Positions 52,830 through 62,584 of a stretch of DNA of 64,000 bases are shown piece by piece. The position numbers and the translations under genes were made by a program. The stretch spans positions 722,845-786,844 of the forward strand of contig NZ_JACSCH020000001.1 in NCBI RefSeq assembly GCF_014451325.2, read 5' to 3'. Origin of the DNA: Streptomyces sp. CB02980 (GTDB taxonomy: Bacteria > Actinomycetota > Actinomycetes > Streptomycetales > Streptomycetaceae). The number at the start of each line of letters is the position of its first letter. Within the stretch, counting starts at the first letter, position 1. The notes under the pieces are model-generated. The model was given only the letters and a program-made list of their open reading frames with translations, searched no databases and was not told where the DNA came from.

Positions 52830-54029
52830 TCAGCCCTGCAGGGCCGCGCGGGCGTCGACGAAGGCGTCGACGGCCCGGTTCACGTCGTCCGTGGAGTGGG
52901 CGGCGGAGAGCTGGACGCGGATGCGGGCCTTGCCCTGCGGCACGACCGGGTACGAGAAGCCGATCACGTACACACCGCGCTCCAGGAGCAGCTCGGCCAT
53001 GCGGCCGGCCTCGGACGCGTCGCCGATCATGACGGGGGCGATGGCGTGGTCGCCGGGGAGGATGTCGAAGCCCTCCGCCGTCATCCGGGTCCGGAACAGC
53101 TCCGTGTTGGCGCGCAGCCGGTCACGCAGGTCGCCGGCGGACTCCAGCAGGTCGAGGACCTTGAGGGAGGCGGCGGCGATCACCGGGGCGAGGGTGTTCG
53201 AGAAGAGGTACGGGCGGGAGCGCTGGCGCAGCAGGGCGACGATCTCGGCACGGGCCGCGACGTAGCCGCCGGAGGCGCCGCCGAGGGCCTTGCCCAGGGT
53301 GCCGGTGATGATGTCGACACGGTCCATCACGCCGTGCAGCTCGGGGGTGCCGCGGCCGCCGGGGCCGACGAAGCCGACGGCGTGCGAGTCGTCGACCATG
53401 ACCATGGCGTCGTAGCGCTCGGCCAGGTCGCAGATCTCGCCGAGCGGGGCGACGTAGCCGTCCATGGAGAAGACGCCGTCGGTGACGATGAGCTTGCGCC
53501 GGGCGCCGCCCTCCGTGGCCTCCTTGAGCTGCTGCTCCAGGTCGGCCATGTCGCGGTTGGCGTAGCGGAAGCGGCGGGCCTTGGAGAGGCGGATGCCGTC
53601 GATGATCGACGCGTGGTTGAGGGCGTCGGAGATGACGGCGTCCTCGGCACCGAGGATCGTCTCGAAGACACCGCCGTTGGCGTCGAAGCAGGAGGAGTAG
53701 AGGATCGTGTCCTCCTGGCCGAGGAAGGACGAGAGGCGTGCCTCCAGCTCCTTGTGCACCTCCTGCGTGCCGCAGATGAAGCGGACGGACGCCATGCCGT
53801 AGCCCCAGCGGTCGAGCGCCTCGTGGGCGGCGGCGACCACCTCGGGGTGGTCGGCGAGGCCCAGGTAGTTGTTGGCGCAGAAGTTCAGCACCTCGCCCGG
53901 GCGGCCGCCCGAGGTGACGGCGACGGTGGCCGACTGGGGGGTGCCGATGACGCGCTCGGGCTTGTGGAGTCCGGCCTTCTGGATCTCGTCGAGAGTGGCA
54001 CGGATGTCGTCGCGTACGGAATCGAACAT
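52830..54029 (-). CDS. kbl: Glycine C-acetyltransferase (2-amino-3-ketobutyrate CoA ligase)
   Basis: The 399-residue PLP enzyme splits 2-amino-3-oxobutanoate with CoA into glycine and acetyl-CoA, the second step of threonine breakdown by the dehydrogenase route. It is an alpha-oxoamine synthase: [14 protein letters not shown] (about 47-60), [13 protein letters not shown] (substrate and PLP stacking region), [25 protein letters not shown], and the PLP Lys in [15 protein letters not shown] near residue 244. Length equals the E. coli enzyme. The start lies four bases from the end of tdh, so the two genes are tightly coupled. Confidence 0.97.
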   Translation of the reverse strand: MFDSVRDDIRATLDEIQKAGLHKPERVIGTPQSATVAVTSGGRPGEVLNFCANNYLGLADHPEVVAAAHEALDRWGYGMASVRFICGTQEVHKELEARLSSFLGQEDTILYSSCFDANGGVFETILGAEDAVISDALNHASIIDGIRLSKARRFRYANRDMADLEQQLKEATEGGARRKLIVTDGVFSMDGYVAPLGEICDLAERYDAMVMVDDSHAVGFVGPGGRGTPELHGVMDRVDIITGTLGKALGGASGGYVAARAEIVALLRQRSRPYLFSNTLAPVIAAASLKVLDLLESAGDLRDRLRANTELFRTRMTAEGFDILPGDHAIAPVMIGDASEAGRMAELLLERGVYVIGFSYPVVPQGKARIRVQLSAAHSTDDVNRAVDAFVDARAALQG

Positions 54030-54032
54030 GGG

Positions 54033-55067
54033 TCAGGCTCCCGCAGTCCAGTCGAGGATGATCTTGCCGCTCTTGCCGGAGGCCGCGTCGTCGAAGGCGG
54101 CCTCGAAGTCGGTGTACGCGTAACGTCCGGTGACGACGGGCGAGAGGTCGAGTCCGCCCTCCAGGAGCACCGACATCGCGTACCAGGTCTCGAACATCTC
54201 GCGGCCGTAGATGCCCTTGATCGTGATCATGGAGGTGACGATCTTCGCCCAGTCGACGGCGAAGTCCTCGCTGGGCAGGCCCAGCATGGCGATCTTGCCG
54301 CCGTGGGTCATGTTGGCGACCATGTCGCGCATCGCGTGCGGGTTGCCGGACATCTCCAGGCCGACGTCGAAGCCCTCCTTGAGCCCGAGGGTGCGCTGGC
54401 CGTCGGCGATGGTCTGCTCGGCGACGTTGAGGGCGAGCGTGACGCCCGTCTTGCGCGCCAGGGCGAGGCGCTCCTCGCTGACGTCGGTGATCATGACGCT
54501 GCGGGCGCCGGCGTGCTTGGCGACGGCGGCGGCCATGATGCCGATCGGGCCCGCGCCGGTGACGAGCACGTCCTCGCCGACGAGCGGGAAGGAGAGCGCC
54601 GTGTGCACGGCGTTGCCGAAGGGGTCGAAGATCGCGGCGATGTCGAGGTCGACGGGGACGCGGTGCACCCACACGTTGGAGGCGGGCAGCGCCACGTACT
54701 CGGCGAAGGCGCCGTCCCGGCCGACGCCGAGGCCGATGGTGGCGCGGCAGAGGTGGCGCCGGCCGGCCAGACAGTTGCGGCACCTGCCGCAGACGAGGTG
54801 GCCCTCGCCGCTGACCAGGTCGCCGATGGTGATGTCGGCGACGTCACGGCCGACGGAGACGACCTCGCCGACGAACTCGTGGCCGACGGTCAGCGGGGTG
54901 GCGATCGTCTTCTGCGCCCAGCCGTCCCAGGAGCGGATGTGCAGGTCGGTCCCGCAGATACCGGTCCGCTTCACCTTGATGAGTACGTCGCCGGGACCGG
55001 TCTCCGGCTCGGGCACGTCCGTGAGCCAGAGTCCCGGCTCCGCCTTCAGCTTGACCAACGCCTTCAA
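54033..55067 (-). CDS. tdh: L-threonine 3-dehydrogenase
   Basis: The 344-residue zinc enzyme oxidises L-threonine with NAD+ to 2-amino-3-oxobutanoate, which the next enzyme, Kbl, cleaves. The catalytic zinc Cys lies in [18 protein letters not shown], His and Glu in [13 protein letters not shown], and the structural zinc loop is [15 protein letters not shown]. The NAD motif is [21 protein letters not shown], and [14 protein letters not shown] is diagnostic for Tdh. TTG 55067 is chosen since the protein then begins [14 protein letters not shown], in line with E. coli Tdh, and GGGAG lies eight bases upstream; GTG 55073 would have too short a gap. Bases 55068-55303 hold the promoter region only. 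Confidence 0.97.
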   Translation of the reverse strand: MKALVKLKAEPGLWLTDVPEPETGPGDVLIKVKRTGICGTDLHIRSWDGWAQKTIATPLTVGHEFVGEVVSVGRDVADITIGDLVSGEGHLVCGRCRNCLAGRRHLCRATIGLGVGRDGAFAEYVALPASNVWVHRVPVDLDIAAIFDPFGNAVHTALSFPLVGEDVLVTGAGPIGIMAAAVAKHAGARSVMITDVSEERLALARKTGVTLALNVAEQTIADGQRTLGLKEGFDVGLEMSGNPHAMRDMVANMTHGGKIAMLGLPSEDFAVDWAKIVTSMITIKGIYGREMFETWYAMSVLLEGGLDLSPVVTGRYAYTDFEAAFDDAASGKSGKIILDWTAGA

Positions 55068-55303
55068 TGCCACGGCTCCCGACGTGCGTGTCCTGTGATG
55101 TGCGGGGTACGGGCGCGGCAGCGCGCCCAAGATCCCTGGAACAGAATCTTCCGTACGGAGCGCTCGCGGTCCATCGAGGATTTCTTAAGCGCGCTCGCAG
55201 ATCAGCTTCACACCACAGGCGGGGGCGGGGCGACGTCAACGCGTCCGAACGGAGAGGCCACCCTCGGGGTCCCTCCGTCCGGGCTGCGTGACGGACATCC
55301 GGG

Positions 55304-56914
55304 TCAGCGGCCGAGGGCTGCCATCGCCGCGTTGTGGCCGGGGATTCCGCTGACTCCGCCGCCCCGGATCGCGCCCGCGCCGCACAGCAGCACGTTGGCG
55401 TGGCGCGTCTCGACACCCCAGCGGCCGGCCCTCGCGTCCGTGCCCGTGCTCGCGTCCGTGCTCGCGTCCGCGTCCTCCGCCCCGTACGGGAAGGACAGGT
55501 CGCGGTGGAAGATGTGGCCGCCCGGGAGGCGCAGCTCGCGTTCGAGGTCGAGCGGGGTCTTCGCCTCGATGCAGGGACGGCCGTCCGCGTCGAGGGCGAG
55601 GCAGTCGGCGATCGGCTCGTCGAGGTGGGCGTCGAGCTGGTCGAGGGTCGCCGCGAGGAGCGCGGCGCGGGTGCCGTCGTTGTCGGCGGCGAACAGCCGG
55701 GCGGGGGTGTGCAGCCCGAACAGGGTGAGGGTGTGGTGCCCCGTGGCGGCGAGTTCGGGGCCGAGGATCGTCGGGTCGGTCAGGGAGTGGCAGTAGATCT
55801 CGGAGGGCGGCGCGGAGGGCAGCCGGCCGGCGGCGGCCTCGGCGTAGGCGAGGGCGAGCCGGCCGTACCCCTCGGCGATGTGGAAGGTGCCGGCGAAGGC
55901 CTCGTGTGGGTCGACGGAGCGGTCGCGGAGCTTCGGCAGCCGGGTCAGCAGCATGTTGACCTTGAGCTGGGCGCCTTCGGGTGCGGGCGGGGGCGTGTCG
56001 CCGAGCAGGGCGGCGAGGTCACGGGGTGAGGCGTTGACGAGGACGTGGCCTGCCTCGACGGTGCCCTCGCCGTCGGCGGTGCGGAAGGTGACCGCGGCGC
56101 GCTGCCCGTCGGTCTCGATCCGGGTGGCCTCGTGGCTGGTGCGGATGTCGGCCCCGGCGGCTCGGGCCGCGTCGGCGAGGGCGTCGGTGAGGGCTCCCAT
56201 GCCGCCGACGGGTACGTCCCAGTCGCCGGTGCCGCCGCCGATGACGTGGTAGAGGAAGCAGCGGTTCTGGAGGAGCGTCGGGTCGTGGGCGTCGGAGAAG
56301 GTGCCGATGAGGGCGTCGGTGAGGACGACTCCGCGGACGAGGTCGTCGGCGAACTCCCGCTCGACGGTGACGCCCAGCGGTTCCTCGAAGAGCATCCGCC
56401 AGGTGTCGGCGTCGTCCACGCGGGCGCGGAGCGCGGCGCGGGTGGGGAGGGGTTCGGTGAGGGTGGGGAAGATCCGGCGGGCGGCGCGGCCGGTGCGCTC
56501 GTAGAAGGCCTGCCAGGCCTCGTACTCGCGGTCGGACCCGGTGAGTTCGGCGAAGGAGGCACGGGTGCGATCGGCGCCGCCGCCGACGAGCAGGCCGCCG
56601 TCGCCCTTCGGGGTGTACGAGGAGATGGACCGTTTCCGTACGGCGAACCGCAGCCCGAGCTCGCGCACGATCTTCTCCGGAAGGAGCGAGACGAGGTACG
56701 AGTACCGGGACAGGCGCGCGTCGACCCCGGCGAACGGCCGGGTGGACACGGCCGCACCACCGGTGGAGCCGAGCCGCTCCAGGACGAGCACGGAGCGCCC
56801 GGCACGGGCGAGGTAGGCGGCGGCGACGAGGCCGTTGTGTCCTCCGCCGACGACGACGGCGTCGTACGAGCGGGCGGCGGGCCGGGCGTCCGGAAGCAGG
56901 TCAGGGGCAGTCAT
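55304..56914 (-). CDS. FAD-dependent oxidoreductase (phytoene-dehydrogenase/PYROXD2-like)
   Basis: The 536-residue protein has a Rossmann FAD motif AVVVGGGHNGLVAAAYLARAGRSVLVLE (about 19-46) with the following GGAAVSTRPFAGVDARLSRYSYLVS, and a C-terminal FAD-contact segment GAGAIRGGGVSGIPGHNAAMAAL. This is the pattern of the carotenoid-desaturase-like PYROXD2 group, whose bacterial substrates are mostly unknown; no carotenoid or lipid genes adjoin. A short Asp/Ala/Ser/Thr-rich insertion (residues about 475-495) is encoded by small tandem repeats (55438-55475). It is encoded upstream of nothing in operon; 390 bases separate it from the next gene on this strand. Confidence 0.85.
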   Translation of the reverse strand: MTAPDLLPDARPAARSYDAVVVGGGHNGLVAAAYLARAGRSVLVLERLGSTGGAAVSTRPFAGVDARLSRYSYLVSLLPEKIVRELGLRFAVRKRSISSYTPKGDGGLLVGGGADRTRASFAELTGSDREYEAWQAFYERTGRAARRIFPTLTEPLPTRAALRARVDDADTWRMLFEEPLGVTVEREFADDLVRGVVLTDALIGTFSDAHDPTLLQNRCFLYHVIGGGTGDWDVPVGGMGALTDALADAARAAGADIRTSHEATRIETDGQRAAVTFRTADGEGTVEAGHVLVNASPRDLAALLGDTPPPAPEGAQLKVNMLLTRLPKLRDRSVDPHEAFAGTFHIAEGYGRLALAYAEAAAGRLPSAPPSEIYCHSLTDPTILGPELAATGHHTLTLFGLHTPARLFAADNDGTRAALLAATLDQLDAHLDEPIADCLALDADGRPCIEAKTPLDLERELRLPGGHIFHRDLSFPYGAEDADASTDASTGTDARAGRWGVETRHANVLLCGAGAIRGGGVSGIPGHNAAMAALGR

Positions 56915-57260
56915 GGCTCATGCTCACACGGAGGCGACGGCCGGGGAAGAGGACGGCACGGCGGGCCGGCCAACGCCGGGCCCGCGGGATCGTGCCTGCC
57001 GCGGGGCGCGCCCCCTGCGGGCGGCCGGACCCGTCGTCGGCGACACGGGGGCGTGGAAGCGCCGGCCCCGGTGGGCCCCCGCCCGGTGGGGCCGGGTCTG
57101 CGGCGGCGGCCCCGGTCCGCTCGGGTCCGCGGCGGTGCGGTGGCCGCCCCGGTCTGCGGCGCAGGCCCCGGCGGCCGCCCACCTCGGCGACGGCCCCGGT
57201 GGGCCCGGGTCTGCGGCGGCGGCCCCGGTCGCTCAGGTCCGCGGCGGCGACCCCGGTCGC
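56915..57260. other. Gene-free stretch with GC-rich repeats
   Basis: No reading frame here has a convincing start and composition. The first 170 bases look like ordinary promoter-proximal DNA of the FAD oxidoreductase gene. From about 57093 onward the DNA is built from imperfect copies of the repeat described at 57093-57292. Confidence 0.6.
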
Positions 57261-57292
57261 TCAGGTCTGCGGCGGTGCCGTGGCCGCTCTCA
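57093..57292. repeat. Tandem 28-29-bp repeats spanning the kinase-TPR stop codon
   Basis: Clear units occupy 57208-57235, 57236-57263 and 57264-57292; further copies lie at about 57095-57122 and 57123-57150. The unit reads GGTCTGCGGCGGCGGCCCCG followed by GTCGCTCA. The last unit codes for the C terminus of the kinase-TPR protein (ATAPPQT), and its boundary with the next unit makes the TGA stop (57261-57263). The remaining copies are untranslated. Confidence 0.8.
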
Positions 57293-59564
57293 GGTGGAGG
57301 GCGGCGGCCTCTGCGTGGCGGCCCAGGCGCTCCAGGCAGTGGGCCTCGTCGTCCAGGGCCGCGAGGGTGTCGGGGTGGGCCGGGCCGAGGAGCCGGGTGC
57401 GGGCGGCGGCGACCGCGCTGTGCGAGGCGAGCGCCTCCTCCCAGCGGCCGAGGCGGCCGAGGGCGACGGCGGTCTCCCGGCGGCTCAGGAGGGTGTCCGG
57501 GTGGTCCGGGCCGAGGACCCGCTCGCGGTCCGCGTGGACGCTCTCGGACTCCGTGAGCGCTTCGGGCCAGCGGCCGAGGCGGCCGAGGTTGACGGCCAGG
57601 GCGTGGCGGGCGCGGAGGGTCTCGGGGCCGTCGGCGCCCTGTGCGCGGGTGCGCGCGGCGACGAGGTCGCGGCAGACGCCCATCGCGTCCGCGGCCTGCC
57701 CGAGCCGGCCGAGGAGGACGCCGGTCTCGTAGCGGGCGGCGAGGGTGTCCGGGTGGTCGGGCCCGAGGGCGGCGGCGCGTGCGTCGGCGACCGCGCGGTA
57801 CTGGGCGAGGGCCTCGTCGCCCCGCCCCAACCGCCCGAGGGTGTAAGCCACTTCGCGCCGGGTCACGAGCGTGTCGGGATGGTCCTCGCCGAGCAGCCGG
57901 GCCCGTGCCTCCGCGACCTGGTGCGCCGTGCGGTACGACTCCTCGAAGCGGCCCAGGCGGCCGAGCGTGAAGGCGAGGTTGTGGCGGCAGCGCAGGGTGT
58001 CCGGGTGGTCGGGGCCCACGGTGCGCTCGCGTGCGGCGAGCACGGTGACGTACACCTCGTACGCCTCGGGGTGCCGTCCCAGGCGGCCGAGCGCGTACGC
58101 CCGCTCCTGCCGGGCCGCGAGGGTGTCGGAGTGGTCCTCGCCGAGGACGCGCGCGCGGGTGGCGGCGACCATGCCGAAGACGCGCAGGGCGTCGGCGGGG
58201 CGGTCGAGCCGGGCGAGGGCGAAGCCGACCTCGTAGTGGCTGGCCAGGGTGTCCGGGTGGTCCTCGCCGAGGGCCGCCGAGCGGTGCTCGGCGACGGACC
58301 GGTGCACGGACTCGGCCTCGTCCCAGCGGCCGAGCCGTCCGAGGCCCATGCCCGCCCGGTACCGGCCGGCGAGTACCGCGATCAGCTCCGCGGAGGCGGC
58401 GGGGCGCACCGGCGCGGGCTCGTGCTGCGCGGGCGCTCCGCCGGTGCCGATGGCGGTCGTCCACTCCGTGGTGAGAACGGCCGCGGCGGGGTCGTGGGCG
58501 ACCGGGCGCGGCGCGCCGGCGACGTCGGCGGGCCGGTGCCCGCCGGTGATCGTCCGGACCCACGCGGGCATGGGAGCGGTCACGCCGGGATCGGCACCGG
58601 GCCCGGACTCGGAGGCGGACCCGGGCCCGGCGGCGGAACCCGGCCCCGGCCCCGGAACGACGGTCGCCCCGGCCTGCGCCGCGGCGGCGGCGCCCGCCCC
58701 CGGCAGGGACAGCGCGACCCGCCCCGTCACGATCCGGCGGCGCAGGTCCCCCGCGTCGGCCGGCCGCTCCGCCGGCACCTTGGCGAGCAGGTCGACGACG
58801 ATCCGGTCGAAGTAGTCCGGGAGTTCGGCCCGGTGCGCGCGCGGCGGACTCGGCACCGTGTCGCGGTGTCCGATGAGGATCGCCCAGGAGTCGCCCAGGT
58901 CGAAGGGCGGGACGCCGGTGGCGAGTTCGTACAGCACGCACCCCAGCGAGTAGAGGTCGCTGCGGTGGTCGATCTCGCCGCCGCCGATCTGCTCGGGCGA
59001 CATGTAGTGGGGCGTGCCCATGGCGATGCCCGTGCCGGTGAGCTTGGACGTGAAGCCCACGTCCGCGCCGAGGCGCGCTATGCCGAAGTCACAGATCTTC
59101 ACCGTGCCGTCCCGCAGCCGCATGATGTTCGCGGGCTTCAGGTCGCGGTGCACGATCCCGTGCCGGTGGGTGTACGCGAGGGCGTCCGCGACCTGGTCGG
59201 CGATCTCGACGACGTCGTGGACGGGCAGCGGATGCTGGGCGTTGGCGGCGAGGAGCTGGCTGAGGTTGCGCCCCTCGAGGAGCTCCATGACGAGGAAGAG
59301 CACGCCGTCGTACTCGCCGAAGTCGTGCACGACGGTGATGCCCCGGTGCTGGAGCGCGGCGGCCACCCGCGCCTCGCGCCGGAACCGCTCGCGGACCACG
59401 GCGAGGACCTGTGGGTCCTGCTGCGGTCCGATCGGCTTGAGGCACTTCACGGCGACCCCGCGGCCGAGCGCCTCGTCCGTGGCGCGCCACACCTCGCCCA
59501 TGCCCCCGCGACCGATGACCTCGTGCAGGCGGTACCGGCCCTGGATCAGTCTCGAGTCCCCCAT
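57261..59564 (-). CDS. Soluble Ser/Thr protein kinase fused to TPR repeats
   Basis: The 767-residue protein has a kinase domain at about 9-270: GRGGMGEVW, Lys40 in VAVKCLKPI, HRDLKPANIMRL near 140, DFGIARLG and GTPHYMSPEQ. A Pro/Gly/Ala-rich linker (about 285-395) follows. The C-terminal half carries about eight tetratricopeptide repeats of the 42-residue type (LGRLGRxxEA...R..LGEDHPDTL), which form a protein-binding superhelix. No membrane helix is seen, so unlike the other two kinases of this region it is cytoplasmic. It probably phosphorylates proteins recruited by the TPR array. Its C terminus lies in a tandem DNA repeat. Confidence 0.92.
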   Translation of the reverse strand: MGDSRLIQGRYRLHEVIGRGGMGEVWRATDEALGRGVAVKCLKPIGPQQDPQVLAVVRERFRREARVAAALQHRGITVVHDFGEYDGVLFLVMELLEGRNLSQLLAANAQHPLPVHDVVEIADQVADALAYTHRHGIVHRDLKPANIMRLRDGTVKICDFGIARLGADVGFTSKLTGTGIAMGTPHYMSPEQIGGGEIDHRSDLYSLGCVLYELATGVPPFDLGDSWAILIGHRDTVPSPPRAHRAELPDYFDRIVVDLLAKVPAERPADAGDLRRRIVTGRVALSLPGAGAAAAAQAGATVVPGPGPGSAAGPGSASESGPGADPGVTAPMPAWVRTITGGHRPADVAGAPRPVAHDPAAAVLTTEWTTAIGTGGAPAQHEPAPVRPAASAELIAVLAGRYRAGMGLGRLGRWDEAESVHRSVAEHRSAALGEDHPDTLASHYEVGFALARLDRPADALRVFGMVAATRARVLGEDHSDTLAARQERAYALGRLGRHPEAYEVYVTVLAARERTVGPDHPDTLRCRHNLAFTLGRLGRFEESYRTAHQVAEARARLLGEDHPDTLVTRREVAYTLGRLGRGDEALAQYRAVADARAAALGPDHPDTLAARYETGVLLGRLGQAADAMGVCRDLVAARTRAQGADGPETLRARHALAVNLGRLGRWPEALTESESVHADRERVLGPDHPDTLLSRRETAVALGRLGRWEEALASHSAVAAARTRLLGPAHPDTLAALDDEAHCLERLGRHAEAAALHLRAATAPPQT

Positions 59565-59590
59565 CGTGTGCTGCCGCCCCCGTCGATTTC

Positions 59591-60454
59591 CTACGCCTTT
59601 CCCGGCTCCTCCAGTATGGACGGCGGTTCGGACAGTGGGTACGGGGCGGGGTACGCGTAAGGATCGGGTCGCGTCCCCGGGCCGAGCCGGTCCATGGCGC
59701 GGAGGATGTGTCCGGGCGGCAGCCGCCAGCGCAGGCGGGCCGGGATGCGGCGCAGCAGGTCGGCCGTGGTGACGAGGCGGCGGGTGACGGTCTCCGGCGG
59801 CGGCGCGGGACGACCGTAGAGCTTGTGGGCGTAAGGGGGCAGAGTGTCGTACGCGAGCGCCGCGACGCGCCGCCAGATCACCTCGCGCGCCGGTACGAGC
59901 GCGGGTTTCACCGGCGGCCGGCGCAGGAAGTCCTCGACGGTACGGGCGTCCGCGCCGGCCTCGAGCCGGGGCCGCACGGTCTCGAAGTAGGCGGCGAGCG
60001 CGGCGGTGGATCCGGGGACGGCGGCCGGATCAAGACCGACGAGCCGCGCCGAGGTGCGGTGTTCGTCGACGTACCGGTCGGCCTGGGCGTCGGTGAGCGG
60101 GATGCCCGAGCGGCGTGCGACCGAGAGGTACGAGTCGGTCTCGGCGCAGTGCACCCACAGGAGCAGCTCCGGGTCGTCCACGCCGAGCCGCCGGTGGATC
60201 CGGCGCACCCGGGCCCCGGCGGCTTCCGCGGCCTCGGTGGTCCCGTAACTCAGCGTCCCGACGAAGTCCGCGGTCCGCATGAGCCGACCCCAGGGATCCT
60301 TCCGGAAGCTGCTGTTGATCATGACGCCGCGCACGGCGACGGGATGCAGCGCCTGCAGCCACAGCGCCCGCACACCCGCGATCCACATGACCGGGTCGCT
60401 GTGCACCTGCCAGGTCACGGAACGGGGTCCGAAGAGCCCCGGGTCGGCACTCAA
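59591..60454 (-). CDS. MpaB/latex-clearing-like oxygenase family protein (DUF2236)
   Basis: The 287-residue protein belongs to DUF2236, heme-type oxygenases related to MpaB and the rubber oxygenase Lcp. Family marks are [30 protein letters not shown] (about 15-44), with conserved His, and [19 protein letters not shown] (about 95-113). It probably acts on a terpenoid or other lipid double bond; the substrate is unknown. The start is TTG 60454, with GAGGA seven bases upstream. A six-codon frame (ATG at 60471) ends in a TGA that overlaps this TTG, so translation might be coupled. The kinase-TPR gene begins 26 bases downstream. Confidence 0.82.
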   Translation of the reverse strand: MSADPGLFGPRSVTWQVHSDPVMWIAGVRALWLQALHPVAVRGVMINSSFRKDPWGRLMRTADFVGTLSYGTTEAAEAAGARVRRIHRRLGVDDPELLLWVHCAETDSYLSVARRSGIPLTDAQADRYVDEHRTSARLVGLDPAAVPGSTAALAAYFETVRPRLEAGADARTVEDFLRRPPVKPALVPAREVIWRRVAALAYDTLPPYAHKLYGRPAPPPETVTRRLVTTADLLRRIPARLRWRLPPGHILRAMDRLGPGTRPDPYAYPAPYPLSEPPSILEEPGKA

Positions 60455-60567
60455 GAAGCGTCCTCGCTCATACCGTTCAGGCTACGTCGGAACCGGCTCC
60501 CTGGAACCGGTCGTGCACGACGGGGCGAGCGGACGTCCCGGGAGTCACGGGAGCACCGGTGCGGGCC

Positions 60568-61938
60568 TCAGGGCTCGATGTTCTGGTTGAGGTGGAACAG
60601 GTTCCCCGGGTCGTACGTCCGCTTGACCTCGACCAGGCGGTCGTAGTTCGCCCCGTAGTTGGCCCTGATCCGGCCCCGGTCGTCGTCGGCCATGAAGTTG
60701 ATGTAGCCGCCCTCCTCGGAGTGCGGCGCGGTGGCCTCGTAGTAGTCGCGGACCCAGGCGATGTTGGCCTCGTTGGCGGAGGGGTCGGGCCACATGCCGG
60801 CGATGACGGTGGCGAACGAGGCGTCCCGGTAGGCGAAGGCCGTGGCGTCCGGGGCGACGCGGTGGCAGGCGCCGTTGATCGGGTAGATGTGGACCGTCGA
60901 GTTCACGGCGGGCAGCCCGGCGGCGTGCTCGACGTGCGCCTCGATCGCGGCGTCGGTCAGCTCGGTCACGAAGTTGGCCTTCCAGTAGTGCTGGAGGCCG
61001 GGCGGTACGAGCGCGTCGAAGGCGCTGTTGAGCGCCGGGTACGGCATGGGCCCGACGTGTTCGGCGACCACCGGCGCGAAGTCGCGGAGGGGCCGCAGGG
61101 CGTTCTCGCCCTCGTCGAGCGGTCCGGCCCAGCACGCCACGACCAGGGCGAAGGTGTCACCGTGCCGGTCCTCCGGGATGAAGGGGAGCGGCGGGGCGAT
61201 CTGGAAGGCGGGGAACCCGCCCAGTTGCTCCGGTGCGTCGGCGATGTAGTCGGCGAAGGCACGCACGACGGTGGCCGCGTCCTCCAGTTCGAAGAGCATC
61301 GGTCCGCCGTAGATGTCCTTGACGGGGGCGAGCCGGTACTCGAACGAGGTCACGGCGCCGAAGTTGCCGCCTCCTCCGCGCAGGGCCCAGAACAGGTCGG
61401 CGTTCTCCTCCTCGTCGGCGACGACGAGCCGGCCGTCCGCGGTCACCACATCGGCCGAGACGAGGTTGTCGCAGCTCAGACCCAGCCCTCGGGCCAGATA
61501 GCCGATGCCGCCGCCGAGGGTGAGTCCGCCGACGCCGGTGGTGGAGATGATCCCACCGGTGGTGGCGAGGCCGAAGGGGTAGGTGGCCGCGTTGAAGTCG
61601 CCCCAGGTCGCCCCGCCCTCCGCGCGGGCCGTCCGCCGCACGGGATCGACGCGGACGCCTCGCATCCCGGAGAGATCGGCCACGACTCCGTCGTCACAGG
61701 TCCCGAAGCCGGGCACACTGTGCGCGCCGCCCCGGACCGCCAGATCGAGCCCGTTCTCGCGGGCGAAGTCGACCGCGGCCATGACGTCGCCCGCGTTGAC
61801 ACAGCGCACGACGACGGCGGGTCTCTTGTCGATCATGGCGTTGTGCACCGTGCGCGCCTCGTCGAAGGCGTCGTCGTCGGCCGTGACGACCGTCCCGCGC
61901 ACCCGTTCGCGCAGCTGGTCGCTCGAGAGCTTGCCCAT
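60568..61938 (-). CDS. Secondary-metabolism-type FAD-linked oxidase (BBE/6-HDNO-like)
   Basis: The 456-residue flavoprotein belongs to the vanillyl-alcohol/berberine-bridge family. The PP-loop with the FAD-linking His is [16 protein letters not shown] (about 68-83). The second covalent Cys of bicovalent members is absent: [25 protein letters not shown] has Val in its place, so linkage should be through His alone, as in 6-hydroxynicotine oxidase. The C-terminal BBE segment [27 protein letters not shown] is present. ATG 61938 is preferred for spacing to GAGGAG over GTG 61944. Substrates could be sugars, alkaloid-like amines or aromatic alcohols. No signal peptide. Confidence 0.88.
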   Translation of the reverse strand: MGKLSSDQLRERVRGTVVTADDDAFDEARTVHNAMIDKRPAVVVRCVNAGDVMAAVDFARENGLDLAVRGGAHSVPGFGTCDDGVVADLSGMRGVRVDPVRRTARAEGGATWGDFNAATYPFGLATTGGIISTTGVGGLTLGGGIGYLARGLGLSCDNLVSADVVTADGRLVVADEEENADLFWALRGGGGNFGAVTSFEYRLAPVKDIYGGPMLFELEDAATVVRAFADYIADAPEQLGGFPAFQIAPPLPFIPEDRHGDTFALVVACWAGPLDEGENALRPLRDFAPVVAEHVGPMPYPALNSAFDALVPPGLQHYWKANFVTELTDAAIEAHVEHAAGLPAVNSTVHIYPINGACHRVAPDATAFAYRDASFATVIAGMWPDPSANEANIAWVRDYYEATAPHSEEGGYINFMADDDRGRIRANYGANYDRLVEVKRTYDPGNLFHLNQNIEP

Positions 61939-62160
61939 GGCCACCGCTCCTCGTTCGAATCATTTCCACGCTACGCCGATGACGCCGGGCCTCAACCGGA
62001 GCCCGGAGGCACGGACACCGGCCCGCTCCGTCCAGTACGTGAGACCGGGCCGTCCGGGGATTCGTCGACCCCCGTCGCGCCCTTAAAGTGCCCCTACGCG
62101 TGGCCGGTACGCGATGCCCCGACCACCCCTTTCAGTCACCTGATTCGCATGAGGATGCCC

Positions 62161-62442
62161 ATGTTTACGGTCAACGAGTACTTCGACGGCACGGTCAAGT
62201 CGATCGCGTTCACGCAGGAGCAGGGCCCTGCGACCATCGGCGTCATGGCCCCCGGGGAGTACGAGTTCGGCACCGCCGCCGCGGAGATCATGCACGTGGT
62301 CAGCGGCGCCCTGACGGTGCGGCTGCCCGGCGCCGACGCGTGGGAGACCTTCGCCGCCGGGGACCACTTCAAGGTCGCAGGCGACAGCCGGTTCCAGCTG
62401 CGGGTCGCGGTGGAGACCGCCTACCTCTGCGAGTACCGCTGA
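62161..62442 (+). CDS. ppnP: Pyrimidine/purine nucleoside phosphorylase (PpnP, YaiE/DUF1255)
   Basis: The 93-residue cupin protein matches PpnP (YaiE), which cleaves many nucleosides with phosphate into the free base and ribose 1-phosphate. Diagnostic parts are [32 protein letters not shown] (residues 6-37), [27 protein letters not shown] and YLCEYR at the end; length is equal to E. coli. ATG 62161 is chosen over ATG 62149 and 62155 because GAGG then lies six bases upstream. It is monocistronic; bases 62443-62584 show only short direct CCCGTCGG repeats. Confidence 0.93.
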   Translation: MFTVNEYFDGTVKSIAFTQEQGPATIGVMAPGEYEFGTAAAEIMHVVSGALTVRLPGADAWETFAAGDHFKVAGDSRFQLRVAVETAYLCEYR

Positions 62443-62584
62443 CCCTGCCCGGCCCGTCGGCGCTCCCGGCCCGTCGGCGCTTCCGGCCCGTCGGCCATTC
62501 CGGCACGGACGGCCTCCGGCACGCCGGGCCGTCACGCCGGGGGTGTCGTGTGACCCGGATTGCCACGCGGCACCCGGGCAACGT

